Assembly (NCBI RefSeq): GCF_001263795.1 | Contig: NZ_LHUR01000022.1 | Coordinates: 186,001 to 250,000 of the forward strand | Direction: 5' to 3' | DNA from: Clostridium homopropionicum DSM 5847 | Lineage (GTDB): Bacteria; Bacillota; Clostridia; Clostridiales; Clostridiaceae | DNA length: 64,000 nt | Shown: in pieces, positions 42,205 to 51,673 of the stretch | How positions within the stretch are numbered: the first letter of the stretch is position 1 | How the letters are laid out: the number at the start of each line of letters is the position of its first letter | Made by a program: the position numbers and the translations under genes | Notes under the pieces: generated by a model | The model's input: only the letters and a program-made list of their open reading frames with translations | Database searches by the model: none | Told to the model about the DNA's origin: nothing

Positions 42205-42900
42205 ATGAAAAAGATTTTAATAGTCGAAGATGACTTAAGTATTGCCGAACTTCAAAAAGATTACTTGGAACTAGCAGGCTTTCAAGTGACTATATGTACA
42301 GATGGTGTGCAAGGTTTAAATGCTATAAAAGAAAAAGAGTTTAATCTAATAATTCTCGATATTATGCTTCCAAAGCTAGATGGCTTCAGTATATTACGCA
42401 GCATTCAAGAGGACAAGGATATTCCTGTTTTAATGGTTTCTGCAAAAAAAGAAGAAATTGATAAAATTAAAGGCTTTACTTTAGGAGCTGATGATTATAT
42501 TACAAAACCTTTTAGTCCTGGAGAATTGGTAGCCCGTGTTAAATCTCATATCCAAAATTATGAAAGAATAAAAAGTAAATTTAGTGAAATGCCTAAAAAC
42601 AAAGTAATACAAATAAGAGGCCTTGAAATAAACAAAGACTCAAGACAGGTATTTATAAACAACAAGGAAATAAACTTAGCTCAAAAAGAGTTTGATCTGC
42701 TGCTCTATTTAGCGGAAAGTCCTAATAGGGTTTTTAGTAAGGAAGATTTATTCGAGAAAGTTTGGGGGCTTGATTCACTTGGAGATACAGCTACCATCAC
42801 AGTACATATTGCAAGAATAAGAGAAAAAATAGAATCCTCTCCTTCTAATCCTCAATACATTGAAACAGTTTGGGGAGCCGGATACAAGCTTAAGGTGTGA
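42205..42900 (+). CDS. OmpR/PhoB-family response regulator
   Basis: 231 residues: receiver domain with VEDDLSI, phospho-acceptor Asp in LIILDIMLPKLDGF, MVSAKKE and ITKPFSPGEL, then a winged-helix DNA-binding domain with EFDLLLYLAESPNRVFSKEDLFEKVWG and the recognition region TVHIARIREKIE. It most likely controls the ABC exporter upstream. It is the last gene of the four-gene unit and ends in a bidirectional terminator. Confidence 0.93.
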   Translation: MKKILIVEDDLSIAELQKDYLELAGFQVTICTDGVQGLNAIKEKEFNLIILDIMLPKLDGFSILRSIQEDKDIPVLMVSAKKEEIDKIKGFTLGADDYITKPFSPGELVARVKSHIQNYERIKSKFSEMPKNKVIQIRGLEINKDSRQVFINNKEINLAQKEFDLLLYLAESPNRVFSKEDLFEKVWGLDSLGDTATITVHIARIREKIESSPSNPQYIETVWGAGYKLKV

Positions 42901-42931
42901 TTTTACTTAGTTATCACACCTGTTCTATTTT
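42893..42931. terminator. Bidirectional terminator between the regulator and the cobalamin operon
   Basis: AGGTGTGAT and ATCACACCT form a 9-bp stem. The plus side continues into a T-rich run. The stop codons of both converging genes lie within the stem arms. Confidence 0.78.
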
Positions 42932-43753
42932 TTCTAAGGTCTTTACAGCATATACCTTATAAAAACTTTGTTTATTAATAAATTTAACTGCCGCCTTTAA
43001 TTTCTCTTCATCTTCATATATTATTCCTAGCGCATTGCCGCTATGTGCTCCAGTAATCCCCAGTCCTGAAGTACACTTTTTTATATTTTCAATATTTTTT
43101 ATCCATGAATAACTTAGTCTATTCTGGTTTCTCTTTATACTCTCTTCTGAAACATAAGAAAGCTTTTCTAAGTTCTTTTCTGATAATCCTTCTTTTAATA
43201 CAGTAAACAAGTCAGTTGCATCACTTAATTCAGGCAATTTTTTATTATTAAACTCTATAGTATTTATGCTCTTTTCCCCTTCAAAGGCAAGTATATTATA
43301 TGAAATATAATTCCCGATTTTTTCTCTATAAGTACCTTTTTTATAATCAAATAGAGTCATTTCTCTGAAGATTATACTATCTGTAGGCTCTATACTTATG
43401 CACAGCTTGATTAGCTCCTCTTCACTAAAATTTTTCTTGAACATTTTCAAAAGAGCATAATATGTTGCACAAAGATCTGCGGTACTGCTGGCCATGCCTT
43501 TACCTGATGGAATATTAGAATAAATTTCTAAATCTAGACTTTCATAATACTCTTCATAATTCCAACTTCTTAATAGGTTGTATAAAAATTTATCAGTTTT
43601 TATACATTTGCTTTTTTTGTTGGGTTCTCTACATTCAAATAATCTCACAGTTGTATAAATATTTATAGGACAAGATAAAAGCATATCTTTATTATTGACC
43701 TTTCCTTGAAGCACTTCTCCAAAGCTTCCTGGATACCTTGTTATAACCTCCAT
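42914..43753 (-). CDS. pduX: GHMP-family L-threonine kinase (PduX-like)
   Basis: 279 residues. The GHMP kinase signature is present as PGSFGEVLQG at the N-terminus and IPSGKGMASSTADL in the ATP loop, with the C-terminal GLGITGAHSGNALG. PduX phosphorylates L-threonine to threonine phosphate, which CobD decarboxylates to the aminopropanol phosphate linker of cobalamin. It is the last gene of the cobalamin operon, 11 bases after cobO, and cobD is present upstream, so the linker pathway is complete here. Confidence 0.87.
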   Translation of the reverse strand: MEVITRYPGSFGEVLQGKVNNKDMLLSCPINIYTTVRLFECREPNKKSKCIKTDKFLYNLLRSWNYEEYYESLDLEIYSNIPSGKGMASSTADLCATYYALLKMFKKNFSEEELIKLCISIEPTDSIIFREMTLFDYKKGTYREKIGNYISYNILAFEGEKSINTIEFNNKKLPELSDATDLFTVLKEGLSEKNLEKLSYVSEESIKRNQNRLSYSWIKNIENIKKCTSGLGITGAHSGNALGIIYEDEEKLKAAVKFINKQSFYKVYAVKTLEKIEQV

Positions 43754-43764
43754 AATTTCACCTT

Positions 43765-44304
43765 TTAATATTCAATCCCTTTTCTCACATAAACTCCCTT
43801 TGCCATGTAATGCTTTATTTCCTTCATTTCTGTTACTAAATCAGCCTTATTTTTTATTGAATCTGGAACATTTCTACCCGTTAAAATTAATTCCATGTTA
43901 ATTGGTTTCTTATCTATGAGTTTCATAACTTGCTCTTCTGTTAATAACTTGTTTGACAGAACCCCCATAATCTCATCTAATATAAACACATCACAGCTAC
44001 TATTTTTAATTACATCCATTGCAAAGCTATAGGCTTCATCTATTTCACTTTTTAAAATTTTCTTTTCTTCTTCATTAAGAGTCCAAAAGAAACCTTTCTT
44101 ACTTTCAAATCTAAAGACTTGAAATTTATCTCCAATTAGTTTTGCTATCTCAAGTTCTCCTGTAGGTTCTGTCTTAAGAAACTGCAGCATATACACTTTA
44201 AGTCCATTTCCTACAGCCCTAATGGCTTGCCCTACTGCTGCTGTAGTCTTTCCTTTTCCGTTTCCTGTATACACCTGAACATATCCTCTTTCTAATCTAT
44301 CCAT
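43765..44304 (-). CDS. cobO: Cob(I)yrinic acid a,c-diamide adenosyltransferase
   Basis: About 179 residues of the CobO/BtuR family, with the P-loop VYTGNGKGKTTAAVG near the N-terminus and DVFILDEIMGVLSNKLL and TGRNVPD later. It transfers the 5'-deoxyadenosyl group from ATP to the corrinoid cobalt. The start is ATG 44304 because AGAGGTG precedes it; the longer frame would start inside the RBS. It lies between cbiA and pduX. Confidence 0.92.
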   Translation of the reverse strand: MDRLERGYVQVYTGNGKGKTTAAVGQAIRAVGNGLKVYMLQFLKTEPTGELEIAKLIGDKFQVFRFESKKGFFWTLNEEEKKILKSEIDEAYSFAMDVIKNSSCDVFILDEIMGVLSNKLLTEEQVMKLIDKKPINMELILTGRNVPDSIKNKADLVTEMKEIKHYMAKGVYVRKGIEY

Positions 44305-44320
44305 TAATTGCACCTCTTTA

Positions 44321-45694
44321 TTAAACTAATTTGGATTGTTTAACCTGACTAGTTTTATGTACTAACCTTAATAAATTATTAAAAAATTCCATATTGCTAT
44401 AAAAATGAATATGTGCATAAGCTGCAATTACATTATTTTTAACATATCCACACTTCCATTGTTTTTCTTCCTCATAATGATTTTTGCTTAAACAAAATAC
44501 TGTAGGCTCCTTAGTCTCTATATAACTCTTATGAAACTCATGACAGTGTATCTTTAAGCCCTTATGAAAAATATGATTTTCATTTTCTACTTGCAGTTCA
44601 GCATATCCAAAATTCACAAGGCTATTGCTGATTTTATATATTCCATCAAAGAACCCAACTAAACTATTTTTCTCTGAGCCTTCTGTTAAATACATAAGCC
44701 CTCCGCATTCTGCGTATGTAGGAAGTCCATTTTCTAATTTATCTTTTATGTCTTTTAAAAGTTCATGGTTATTGCTAAGTTCCTTCTCAAAGACTTCTGG
44801 ATAACCACCTCCAATATAAAGAAAATCAATATCTTCAGGCAGCTTTTTATCCTCTAGTGGACTAAAAGGGATTAACTCTCCAACCCTTTCAAATAACTCT
44901 AGATTATCCTTATAATAAAAACTAAAGGCTTTATCATAAGCATAGGCTATCCTAATGGGCTTGCTTACAATAAGGCTCTTAATATATTCAAACTGTTTAT
45001 TAGCATTCCTACGGTTATATTCCTCTGACTCATCTAAGGAATTTATTATTCCTTCAACATCAACATTCTCTCCCAATATCTTAGAAGAAAGATTTATCTT
45101 TTTGTCTAAGTTTTCTATTTCGCTGCTCTGAATTAATCCTAAATGTCTGCTCCCAAGTATTATTCTTTCATTCTTTGGCAGATACCCAAATACTTTTAAT
45201 GGAGTATTTTTTTCTATAAGCTTTTTTAGCAGCTTGTAATATCCCTCACTAATATTGTTAAGAACTACTCCTTTAATATTTGCATTTTCATAGTTTATAA
45301 GTCCTAAAAGCTCAGCACACAGTGTATTGCTTTGAGCCTTTGGTGTTATTACTAATATTATAGGTAAATTGAGGACCTTAGATAAATCATATGTAGAACA
45401 CTTACTATCGTAGCCTAAACCATCATATAATCCCATAGCTCCTTCAATAATTCCTATGTCACCTTGTCCTTTTGAAAAGCTGGTCTTTACTCCCTCTTCT
45501 CCCATTAAAAATAAATCTAAGTTTCTTGAAGCTTTCTTGCATAGATGAGTATGAAAAGCTGTATCTATATAATCTGGGCCAGACTTATAGCCTTGAACAC
45601 TATATCCCCTATTTATTAATGCTTTCATCAATGCTAAAGTAAAAGTTGTTTTACCTCCACCGCTGCAATTTGACGATATAATTATACTTTTCAT
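44321..45694 (-). CDS. cbiA: Cobyrinate a,c-diamide synthase
   Basis: 457 residues. An N-terminal dethiobiotin-synthetase-like ATP domain (SSNCSGGGKTTFTLALM, GPDYIDTAFH, EGAMGLYDG) is followed by a class-I-like glutamine amidotransferase domain with YIGGGYPEVFEKELS, the nucleophile Cys in YAECGGLMYL and the late His in HCHEFHKS. It amidates the a and c side chains with glutamine and ATP. Its presence implies corrin-ring synthesis elsewhere in the genome, since a pure salvage route would not need it. Confidence 0.93.
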   Translation of the reverse strand: MKSIIISSNCSGGGKTTFTLALMKALINRGYSVQGYKSGPDYIDTAFHTHLCKKASRNLDLFLMGEEGVKTSFSKGQGDIGIIEGAMGLYDGLGYDSKCSTYDLSKVLNLPIILVITPKAQSNTLCAELLGLINYENANIKGVVLNNISEGYYKLLKKLIEKNTPLKVFGYLPKNERIILGSRHLGLIQSSEIENLDKKINLSSKILGENVDVEGIINSLDESEEYNRRNANKQFEYIKSLIVSKPIRIAYAYDKAFSFYYKDNLELFERVGELIPFSPLEDKKLPEDIDFLYIGGGYPEVFEKELSNNHELLKDIKDKLENGLPTYAECGGLMYLTEGSEKNSLVGFFDGIYKISNSLVNFGYAELQVENENHIFHKGLKIHCHEFHKSYIETKEPTVFCLSKNHYEEEKQWKCGYVKNNVIAAYAHIHFYSNMEFFNNLLRLVHKTSQVKQSKLV

Positions 45695-45704
45695 TTTTCA
45701 CCTC

Positions 45705-46478
45705 CTACACAATAGGAATTACGTAAGGACATTTACTAATAGGATTTTCAATGATTTCTACAGAAAGCTTATATACGTTTTTAATATTTTCCTTGTTTAT
45801 AACTTCCCAAGGAGTTCCTTTAGCTGCCACTTTTCCATTATTTATTAATATTACCTGATCACTAAAAATGGATGCTAAATTTAAATCGTGTAAGACAGCA
45901 ATTATTACTTTATTACTCTTCAAATTCTTGAATATGTTTAAAAATTCTATTTGATATTGTATATCTAAATGTGAAGTTGGTTCATCCAGTAGAATTATAT
46001 CCGTTTCTTGACTTAGAGCTCTTGCAGCTATTACCCTTTGAAGTTCACCACCACTGAGTTCTGTAATAGGTTTATCTTTTAATTTCCACGTATTTGTAGC
46101 TTTCATGTATTTTTCTATTATTTTCTCATCCTCTGAATTGAAATCCTCAAATCTTCTTTTATAAGGACTTCTTCCCATCATAACTATATCAAAAACAGTA
46201 AAATCATAATCTATTAATGTATTTTGAGGTATTACTGATATTATCTTTGCTAGATTTTTGTTATTAAAACTATAGATATCCTGATTGTCTACAAAAACAC
46301 TTTTATGCTCTGGTGCTATTAACTTTGATATGTTCTTAATAAAAGTTGATTTTCCTGAACCATTAGGACCTATAATTGAGTAAAAATTGCCCTTACAAAA
46401 ACTTAAGCTTATATCATTTAAAATTTTTTTATCTTCATAAGAAAAATTAAGATCTCTTATTACTAAATTATTTTTCAA
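45705..46478 (-). CDS. btuD: Corrinoid/iron-siderophore ABC transporter ATPase (BtuD-like)
   Basis: 257 residues with Walker A GPNGSGKSTFIK, signature LSGGELQRVIAARAL and Walker B IILLDEPTSHLD. It is the FecE/BtuD class that works with the adjacent FecCD-type permease and binding protein. The start is TTG 46478 with AAAGGAG seven bases upstream. Cobalamin or cobinamide as substrate is inferred from the riboswitch-controlled cobalamin operon around it. Confidence 0.9.
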   Translation of the reverse strand: MKNNLVIRDLNFSYEDKKILNDISLSFCKGNFYSIIGPNGSGKSTFIKNISKLIAPEHKSVFVDNQDIYSFNNKNLAKIISVIPQNTLIDYDFTVFDIVMMGRSPYKRRFEDFNSEDEKIIEKYMKATNTWKLKDKPITELSGGELQRVIAARALSQETDIILLDEPTSHLDIQYQIEFLNIFKNLKSNKVIIAVLHDLNLASIFSDQVILINNGKVAAKGTPWEVINKENIKNVYKLSVEIIENPISKCPYVIPIV

Positions 46479-46481
46479 TGT

Positions 46482-47525
46482 TTAACTCCTTTTTTTCATT
46501 TTAATAAGCAGATATATGAAATAGGGAGAGCCGATTAATGCTGTAACGGCCCCCACAGGTAACTCAGCTGGTGAAGCTGCGGTCCTTGCAATAGTATCTG
46601 CAAATAGTAAAAATATTGCTCCAATCAAAGCCGAAAATGGAATTAATGCCTTATTGTTTGGTCCAAATAAAATTCTTACCATGTGAGGCACTATAAAGCC
46701 TACAAAACCAATTATTCCCGAAAAAGAGACACTAACAGCTACAATCATTGATGAAACTATTATTATAAGCTTTTTTAATTTTTCCGTATCAACCCCTAGG
46801 CTTTTAGCATTATCATCTCCAATAAGCATCAAATTAAAATCTCTATAAAAAAAGTAAATAATTATTGTACCAATTAATGTTACAGGGGCTACTATGAAAA
46901 TATTCTTCCAACTTGAAGCATTAAAACTTCCCATCATCCAAAATACTATTTTATGAACCTCTTCTTGATTAAAAACCATTATCACTGAAATCAAGGCTGA
47001 CATTAAGAAGCTAACTGCACTTCCAGATAGTAATAAATTTGTTGTTGCTACCTTTCCTCTTACCTGTGCTATAGAATAAATCAAAATAGTTGTGCCTAAT
47101 GCACCTAAAAATGCAAATATAGTTACAGCGCTTAGTTGTATTGTTATAACTGGTATATGTAAAACTATAGCTAAAGCTGCTCCAAGAGCTGCGCCTGAGG
47201 ATATTCCAAGTACATGAGGATCTGCCATGGGGTTTTTAAATAAAGATTGAAAAGCCGCTCCAACTACCGCAAGCCCCATTCCCACGAGACTGGCCATAAT
47301 TATTCTTGGCATCCTTACCAAGAATATAATGAGAAAATGTGTACTAGACACATTTTCTTTAATATATTCACCTATACCAGGGATAGTTTTTAAAATGACA
47401 ATTAAAACATTGTAGGGTGTTATATTTGCACTTCCAATTGAAATAGCCACAATTGCAAGCACAGCATAAGCTACTAATAATATAACAAAGGATTCTTTTC
47501 TTCTATTCTTTGTGAATTTGTTCAT
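46482..47525 (-). CDS. btuC: Corrinoid/iron-siderophore ABC transporter permease (BtuC-like)
   Basis: 347 residues and about ten hydrophobic helices of the FecCD family: LVRMPRIIMASLVGMGLAVVG, KNPMADPHVLGISSGAALGA, the helix-loop GFVGFIVPHMVRILFG and the C-terminal ELPVGAVTALIGSPYFIYLL. It forms the channel of the corrinoid importer with the flanking ATPase and binding-protein genes. Confidence 0.92.
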   Translation of the reverse strand: MNKFTKNRRKESFVILLVAYAVLAIVAISIGSANITPYNVLIVILKTIPGIGEYIKENVSSTHFLIIFLVRMPRIIMASLVGMGLAVVGAAFQSLFKNPMADPHVLGISSGAALGAALAIVLHIPVITIQLSAVTIFAFLGALGTTILIYSIAQVRGKVATTNLLLSGSAVSFLMSALISVIMVFNQEEVHKIVFWMMGSFNASSWKNIFIVAPVTLIGTIIIYFFYRDFNLMLIGDDNAKSLGVDTEKLKKLIIIVSSMIVAVSVSFSGIIGFVGFIVPHMVRILFGPNNKALIPFSALIGAIFLLFADTIARTAASPAELPVGAVTALIGSPYFIYLLIKMKKRS

Positions 47526-47535
47526 CTTCTACACC

Positions 47536-48483
47536 TTACTTAAATAAATCTGGATGAAGTATCTTAGCTAGTGCTTCAACCCCCTCTGCAAGTCTTGGTC
47601 CTTGTCTATTTAATAGATTGTCATCTATTTCTATAACCTTGTTATTCTTTACAGCTGACAGTTCTTTATAGCCAGCAGTTGTTATAAATTGTGCTTTCAT
47701 ATCATAGTTTTTTGATAGGACTATATATTCTGGATCATTTTCAATTATCTTTTCAAGACTGTATTTCCATCCTGTTGCATCTTTTGCTATGTTAGTTCCA
47801 CCAGCCATTTGAATAATTTGTCCTATGAAAGTATCTCCAGTAGCAGTATAATCACCATCTTTACCGAAACCAACAACGTAATATACCTTTGGTGCTTCTT
47901 TACCTTCTACTTTACCTTTAACCTCTTGAATCTTTTTCTGCATTGCAGAAACTAAAGTTCTAGCTGTATCTTGAGCATTCACTATTTTTCCTAATGTATC
48001 TATAATATCATAAACCCCATTGAAATCCTCAGCATTGTATAGCACAATTATCTTTATACCTAAATCCTCTAATTTCTTAGCTACATCATCTTTAAAATGT
48101 GTAGATGCAATAACCACATCTGGTTTTAATTCAATTATTTTTTCAACGTTAGGATTTGTTAATGAACCAATACTTTGAACATTTTTAGCCTCAGCTGGAT
48201 AATCACAATAGTCTGTTCTTCCAACAAGCTTATTCCCTTTTCCCAATGCATATATTAACTCAGTGACATTAGGAGCTACAGAAATAATTCTCTCTGGTTC
48301 CTTTTCTATAACAACTTCTTTTCCTTTTGAATCCTTAACTGTAAGGGGATATTTTGTTACTGAAGCTTCTATATTATCCTTATCCTTATTTCCATTATTA
48401 TTTGTATTTCCGCAGGCTGCAAAAGTAACCATCATTACTACTGCAAGTAAAGCTACAATAAAATTTTTGACTATTCTTTTCAT
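47536..48483 (-). CDS. btuF: Corrinoid-binding lipoprotein of the ABC importer (BtuF-like)
   Basis: 315 residues. A lipoprotein signal peptide ends in VTFAACGN, with the Cys for lipidation. The mature protein is a type-III periplasmic binding protein (RIISVAPNVTELIYALGKGNKLVGRTDYCDYP, KPDVVIAS). The DYCDYP segment is typical of BtuF-like cobalamin binders. It docks on the BtuC-like permease encoded next and is anchored outside the membrane. Confidence 0.9.
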   Translation of the reverse strand: MKRIVKNFIVALLAVVMMVTFAACGNTNNNGNKDKDNIEASVTKYPLTVKDSKGKEVVIEKEPERIISVAPNVTELIYALGKGNKLVGRTDYCDYPAEAKNVQSIGSLTNPNVEKIIELKPDVVIASTHFKDDVAKKLEDLGIKIIVLYNAEDFNGVYDIIDTLGKIVNAQDTARTLVSAMQKKIQEVKGKVEGKEAPKVYYVVGFGKDGDYTATGDTFIGQIIQMAGGTNIAKDATGWKYSLEKIIENDPEYIVLSKNYDMKAQFITTAGYKELSAVKNNKVIEIDDNLLNRQGPRLAEGVEALAKILHPDLFK

Positions 48484-48514
48484 TATTAATCTACCTTTCT
48501 TTTATAAAATTATT

Positions 48515-49600
48515 TTAATTTTCTTCTCTTATATCTACAAGCTTATCCTTTGACTCCTCACCAATACCTATATCATTAAAAGTAGCCATATTATTAACTA
48601 CATAAAGAGCTGCCTCTATAACATTGAAAGCAAGAGGGCATCCGCTGCCTTCTCCAAGTCTCATATCTAAATACAGTATAGGTTCTAATCTTATATAGTT
48701 AAATACATAATTTACAGCCTTTTCATCAGATTTATGAGATGTAAACATATAATCCTTGCACTCTGGCTTTAAAATATAAGCACAAAGAGCTGCTGCACAG
48801 GAAATAACTCCATCTATAACTATTGGCTTTTTATTCTTAGCTGCTGATAAAAAGCATCCACACATTCCTGCAATATCAAAACCCCCTACCTTGCTTATAA
48901 CATCTATAACATCCTCTTTATTAGGATTATTGATCTTTAAAGCCTTCTTAAGAACATTTTTCTTATTTTTAAACTGCTCTTCAGTTAGACCTACTCCCTT
49001 ACCAACTAATTCTTCAATATCTACTCCTAAAAGTGAAGCTATAACCGCTGCACTAGTAGATGTATTTCCAATTCCCATTTCTCCAGTTCCAAACAGATCA
49101 CAGCCTTCACTGCATAGCTTATCTGTAATCTCTATACCAACCTCTATGGCCTTTATGGCTTCTTCCCTAGTCATAGCTGGTCCCTTAGCCATATTTGCTG
49201 TACCCTCATTAACTTTTCTGTTTATTACCTTAGGATTATTAATCTTACCTTTTACTCCTACATCAACTACTGTTAATTCAGCATTTGCAAAGGAAGCTAA
49301 TACACCGACACCTGTTTTCATTTCCGGAATACCTTCTGTCATTACTTTAGTGATTATCTGATCTGCTGAACTTACTCCCTCTTCACATATTCCATTGTCA
49401 GAACACATTACAATTATGTTTCTCTTGCTTACCTTATTGAAAACCTCTCCTGTAATGCCAGAAAATTTTGCTGCAATCTCTTCCAGCTTTCCAAGACTTC
49501 CAAGAGGCTTAGTTAGATTGTCAATATGTTTCTTCGCTCTCTGTACTGCATCTTTGTCTGCTGGGTTTATGCTGCTAATTGTATTCATAAATTGATTCAT
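48515..49600 (-). CDS. cobT: Nicotinate-nucleotide--dimethylbenzimidazole phosphoribosyltransferase
   Basis: 361 residues with the CobT pattern: LTKPLGSLGKLEEIAAKFSGI, VMCSDNGICEEGVSSADQIIT, EMGIGNTSTSAAVIASLLG, GFDIAGMCGCFLSAAK, and the C-terminal LYLDMRLGEGSGCPLAFNVIEAAL with the catalytic Glu. It makes alpha-ribazole phosphate, the lower ligand of cobalamin. The base used by this organism cannot be read from the sequence. It starts one base after the cobD-like gene stop. Confidence 0.94.
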   Translation of the reverse strand: MNQFMNTISSINPADKDAVQRAKKHIDNLTKPLGSLGKLEEIAAKFSGITGEVFNKVSKRNIIVMCSDNGICEEGVSSADQIITKVMTEGIPEMKTGVGVLASFANAELTVVDVGVKGKINNPKVINRKVNEGTANMAKGPAMTREEAIKAIEVGIEITDKLCSEGCDLFGTGEMGIGNTSTSAAVIASLLGVDIEELVGKGVGLTEEQFKNKKNVLKKALKINNPNKEDVIDVISKVGGFDIAGMCGCFLSAAKNKKPIVIDGVISCAAALCAYILKPECKDYMFTSHKSDEKAVNYVFNYIRLEPILYLDMRLGEGSGCPLAFNVIEAALYVVNNMATFNDIGIGEESKDKLVDIREEN

Positions 49601-49601
49601 A

Positions 49602-50696
49602 TTATTTCCCTCCTATTAACTGCATCTCTAATTCTTTAAAAATATTTAATAACTTTTGGTTATCCTCTCTGCTTTTAATTGCTAATCTTATAAATCTATC
49701 ATCAAGTCCTCTAAAGTTTCTGCATCGCCTTATAAGTACACCCCTTGAAAGGCAAAAATTGAACATATCTTCACCAGTGATATTTATTGATCTTAAAAGT
49801 TGAAAATTTGCATGGGTTTCATAGATCTCATCTATGAAATTAAATCTTTTTAGTTCTTCAATGAAATATTGTCTCTCTATGTTGTGCTTATCTTTAGAAG
49901 CATTTATATACTCCTGATCCTTTAATACACTTTTTATTGCTATCTCTGCAAAAGTATTAATATTCCAAGGTATTTGGAGCTTAGATAAACTTTCAATAAA
50001 ATCTATATCTAAGCTTACTCCATAGCCAAGCCTGATTCCAGGCATTGCGAAGAATTTAGTAAAAGCTCTTATTATAAATAAGCACTTAAAGCTTGAACAT
50101 TTGTCCACAAAGCTTTGATTTTCATCTTCCACAAATTCTATAAAGGCTTCATCTATTATAATTTTCTTTTTATGTTCCTCACAATAATAGATAATTTTTT
50201 CAAAGGATTCTTTATTAATTATTCCCCCATTAGGATTGTTAGGGTTCCCTATAACTAAACCATCACATCCTTTAAGCCTTTCCATAATATCATTGTAGTT
50301 ATAGCTAAAGTCCTCATTTAAATAGGAAAAGACTATTTCTTTACTATAGGCTTTTGCAGTAGTTTCATACTCAGAAAAAGATGGAACAACAATGCAAGGC
50401 TTTTTTAAGGCTCTAATAGAAAGATTTATTATTTCCGCTGCTCCATTGCCTAGAATAATATTCTCTTCCCTTATTCCTGCTTTTAGGTACTCACTAATAT
50501 GCAGCTTTGCTTCTCTATATTTTAAATCTGGATAACAAATAATATCTTCTAAGGCTTTGTGCACATTATTTGTAAAGCTCTTAGGAACTCCTAGAAAATT
50601 AATATTAGAACTAAAATCTATAAGCTCAATACCTTTAAATTTACCTTCTGTGTAGATGTCTCCACCATGCTCCAAAAAGCTTTTATGATCATTCAT
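49602..50696 (-). CDS. cobD: L-threonine-O-3-phosphate decarboxylase (CobD, aminotransferase fold)
   Basis: 364 residues of the PLP-dependent class I/II aminotransferase family: HGGDIYTEGK start, DFSSNINFLGVP, GNGAAEIINL, NPNNPNGG, IIDEAFIEF, the PLP-lysine region RAFTKFFAMPGIRLGYG and the C-terminal RCRNFRGLDDRFIRLAIK. In this operon CobD, rather than histidinol-phosphate aminotransferase, is the natural reading, supported by the N-terminal HGGDIY pattern and by pduX and cbiB. Confidence 0.9.
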   Translation of the reverse strand: MNDHKSFLEHGGDIYTEGKFKGIELIDFSSNINFLGVPKSFTNNVHKALEDIICYPDLKYREAKLHISEYLKAGIREENIILGNGAAEIINLSIRALKKPCIVVPSFSEYETTAKAYSKEIVFSYLNEDFSYNYNDIMERLKGCDGLVIGNPNNPNGGIINKESFEKIIYYCEEHKKKIIIDEAFIEFVEDENQSFVDKCSSFKCLFIIRAFTKFFAMPGIRLGYGVSLDIDFIESLSKLQIPWNINTFAEIAIKSVLKDQEYINASKDKHNIERQYFIEELKRFNFIDEIYETHANFQLLRSINITGEDMFNFCLSRGVLIRRCRNFRGLDDRFIRLAIKSREDNQKLLNIFKELEMQLIGGK

Positions 50697-50709
50697 AAAA
50701 CATTCTCCT

Positions 50710-51672
50710 CTAAGTTAGATAAACTATTATTGTGGCAATTGCTGCAAATAAAAACTCAGTTAAAAACATAATTTTGTTTGAAGATACTATATCCTCTCTT
50801 TGGAGCTCACGAGTCTTATCTCCAATTGTAGGTTTTTCAACAACTTCTCCAAAATAAATATTATTTCCACCCAGTTGAACCTTTAAAATTGCTGCTACAG
50901 CAGCTTCTGGATATGCACAATTAGGACTTTTGTGATTATTTCTATCTCTTATCATGATTTTTAAACTATTATAACAACTAGCCTTCATAAATAAAGCTGT
51001 CATGCACATAAAAAATCCAGTAATTCTAGCTGGTATGAAATTAAATACATCATCGGTCTTTGCAGAAAAGAAACCAAAATAAGTGTATAGTTCATTAAGA
51101 TAACCCACCATAGAATCCATAGTATTTATTCCTTTGTACATCATTGCTAGAGGTGCTCCCCCTATAAATCCATAAAATAAAGGAGCAATCACTCCGTCAG
51201 AAGTATTTTCTGCAACAGTCTCCACAGTTGCTCGTATCAACTGTTTTTCATCAAGATTTTGAGTCTCTCTGCCTACTATGTATGAAGTAAACTTTCTTGC
51301 AAGGGCTATATCCTTCTTTTCTAAAGCAAAATAAACCTTCATGCTTTCCTCTTTTAAAGACTTTGCTGCAATGGTGGTCCAAAGAAGCATAATATTCACT
51401 ACATGAAATAATGGTTTTACTGACCAAGTAAAATATAAAATAATTGCTGGTAGTAAAAAACATATTAAAACTACAATTAAAACCATAATTCCACCAAGAT
51501 ACTTCAGTTGTTTATTATTTTTAGCTGTGGCTCTCATTTTATTTTCTATAATCTTTATTAATTTACCAATAAAAATTATTGGATGAGGTAACCAATATGG
51601 ATCTCCTAGTATTAGATCTATTATTACTGCTGCAATAACATCTAATGAATTGATAACTAAAAAATCTTCCAT
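50710..51672 (-). CDS. cbiB: Adenosylcobinamide-phosphate synthase
   Basis: 320 residues, integral membrane protein of the CbiB/CobD family with LILGDPYWLPHPIIFIG, the GRETQNLDEKQLIRATVETVAENTSDG core and FNFIPARITGF. It joins the aminopropanol (phosphate) linker to adenosylcobyric acid. It begins one base after the cbiP stop and has a weak RBS, so translational coupling is likely. Confidence 0.93.
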   Translation of the reverse strand: MEDFLVINSLDVIAAVIIDLILGDPYWLPHPIIFIGKLIKIIENKMRATAKNNKQLKYLGGIMVLIVVLICFLLPAIILYFTWSVKPLFHVVNIMLLWTTIAAKSLKEESMKVYFALEKKDIALARKFTSYIVGRETQNLDEKQLIRATVETVAENTSDGVIAPLFYGFIGGAPLAMMYKGINTMDSMVGYLNELYTYFGFFSAKTDDVFNFIPARITGFFMCMTALFMKASCYNSLKIMIRDRNNHKSPNCAYPEAAVAAILKVQLGGNNIYFGEVVEKPTIGDKTRELQREDIVSSNKIMFLTEFLFAAIATIIVYLT

Positions 51673-51673
51673 A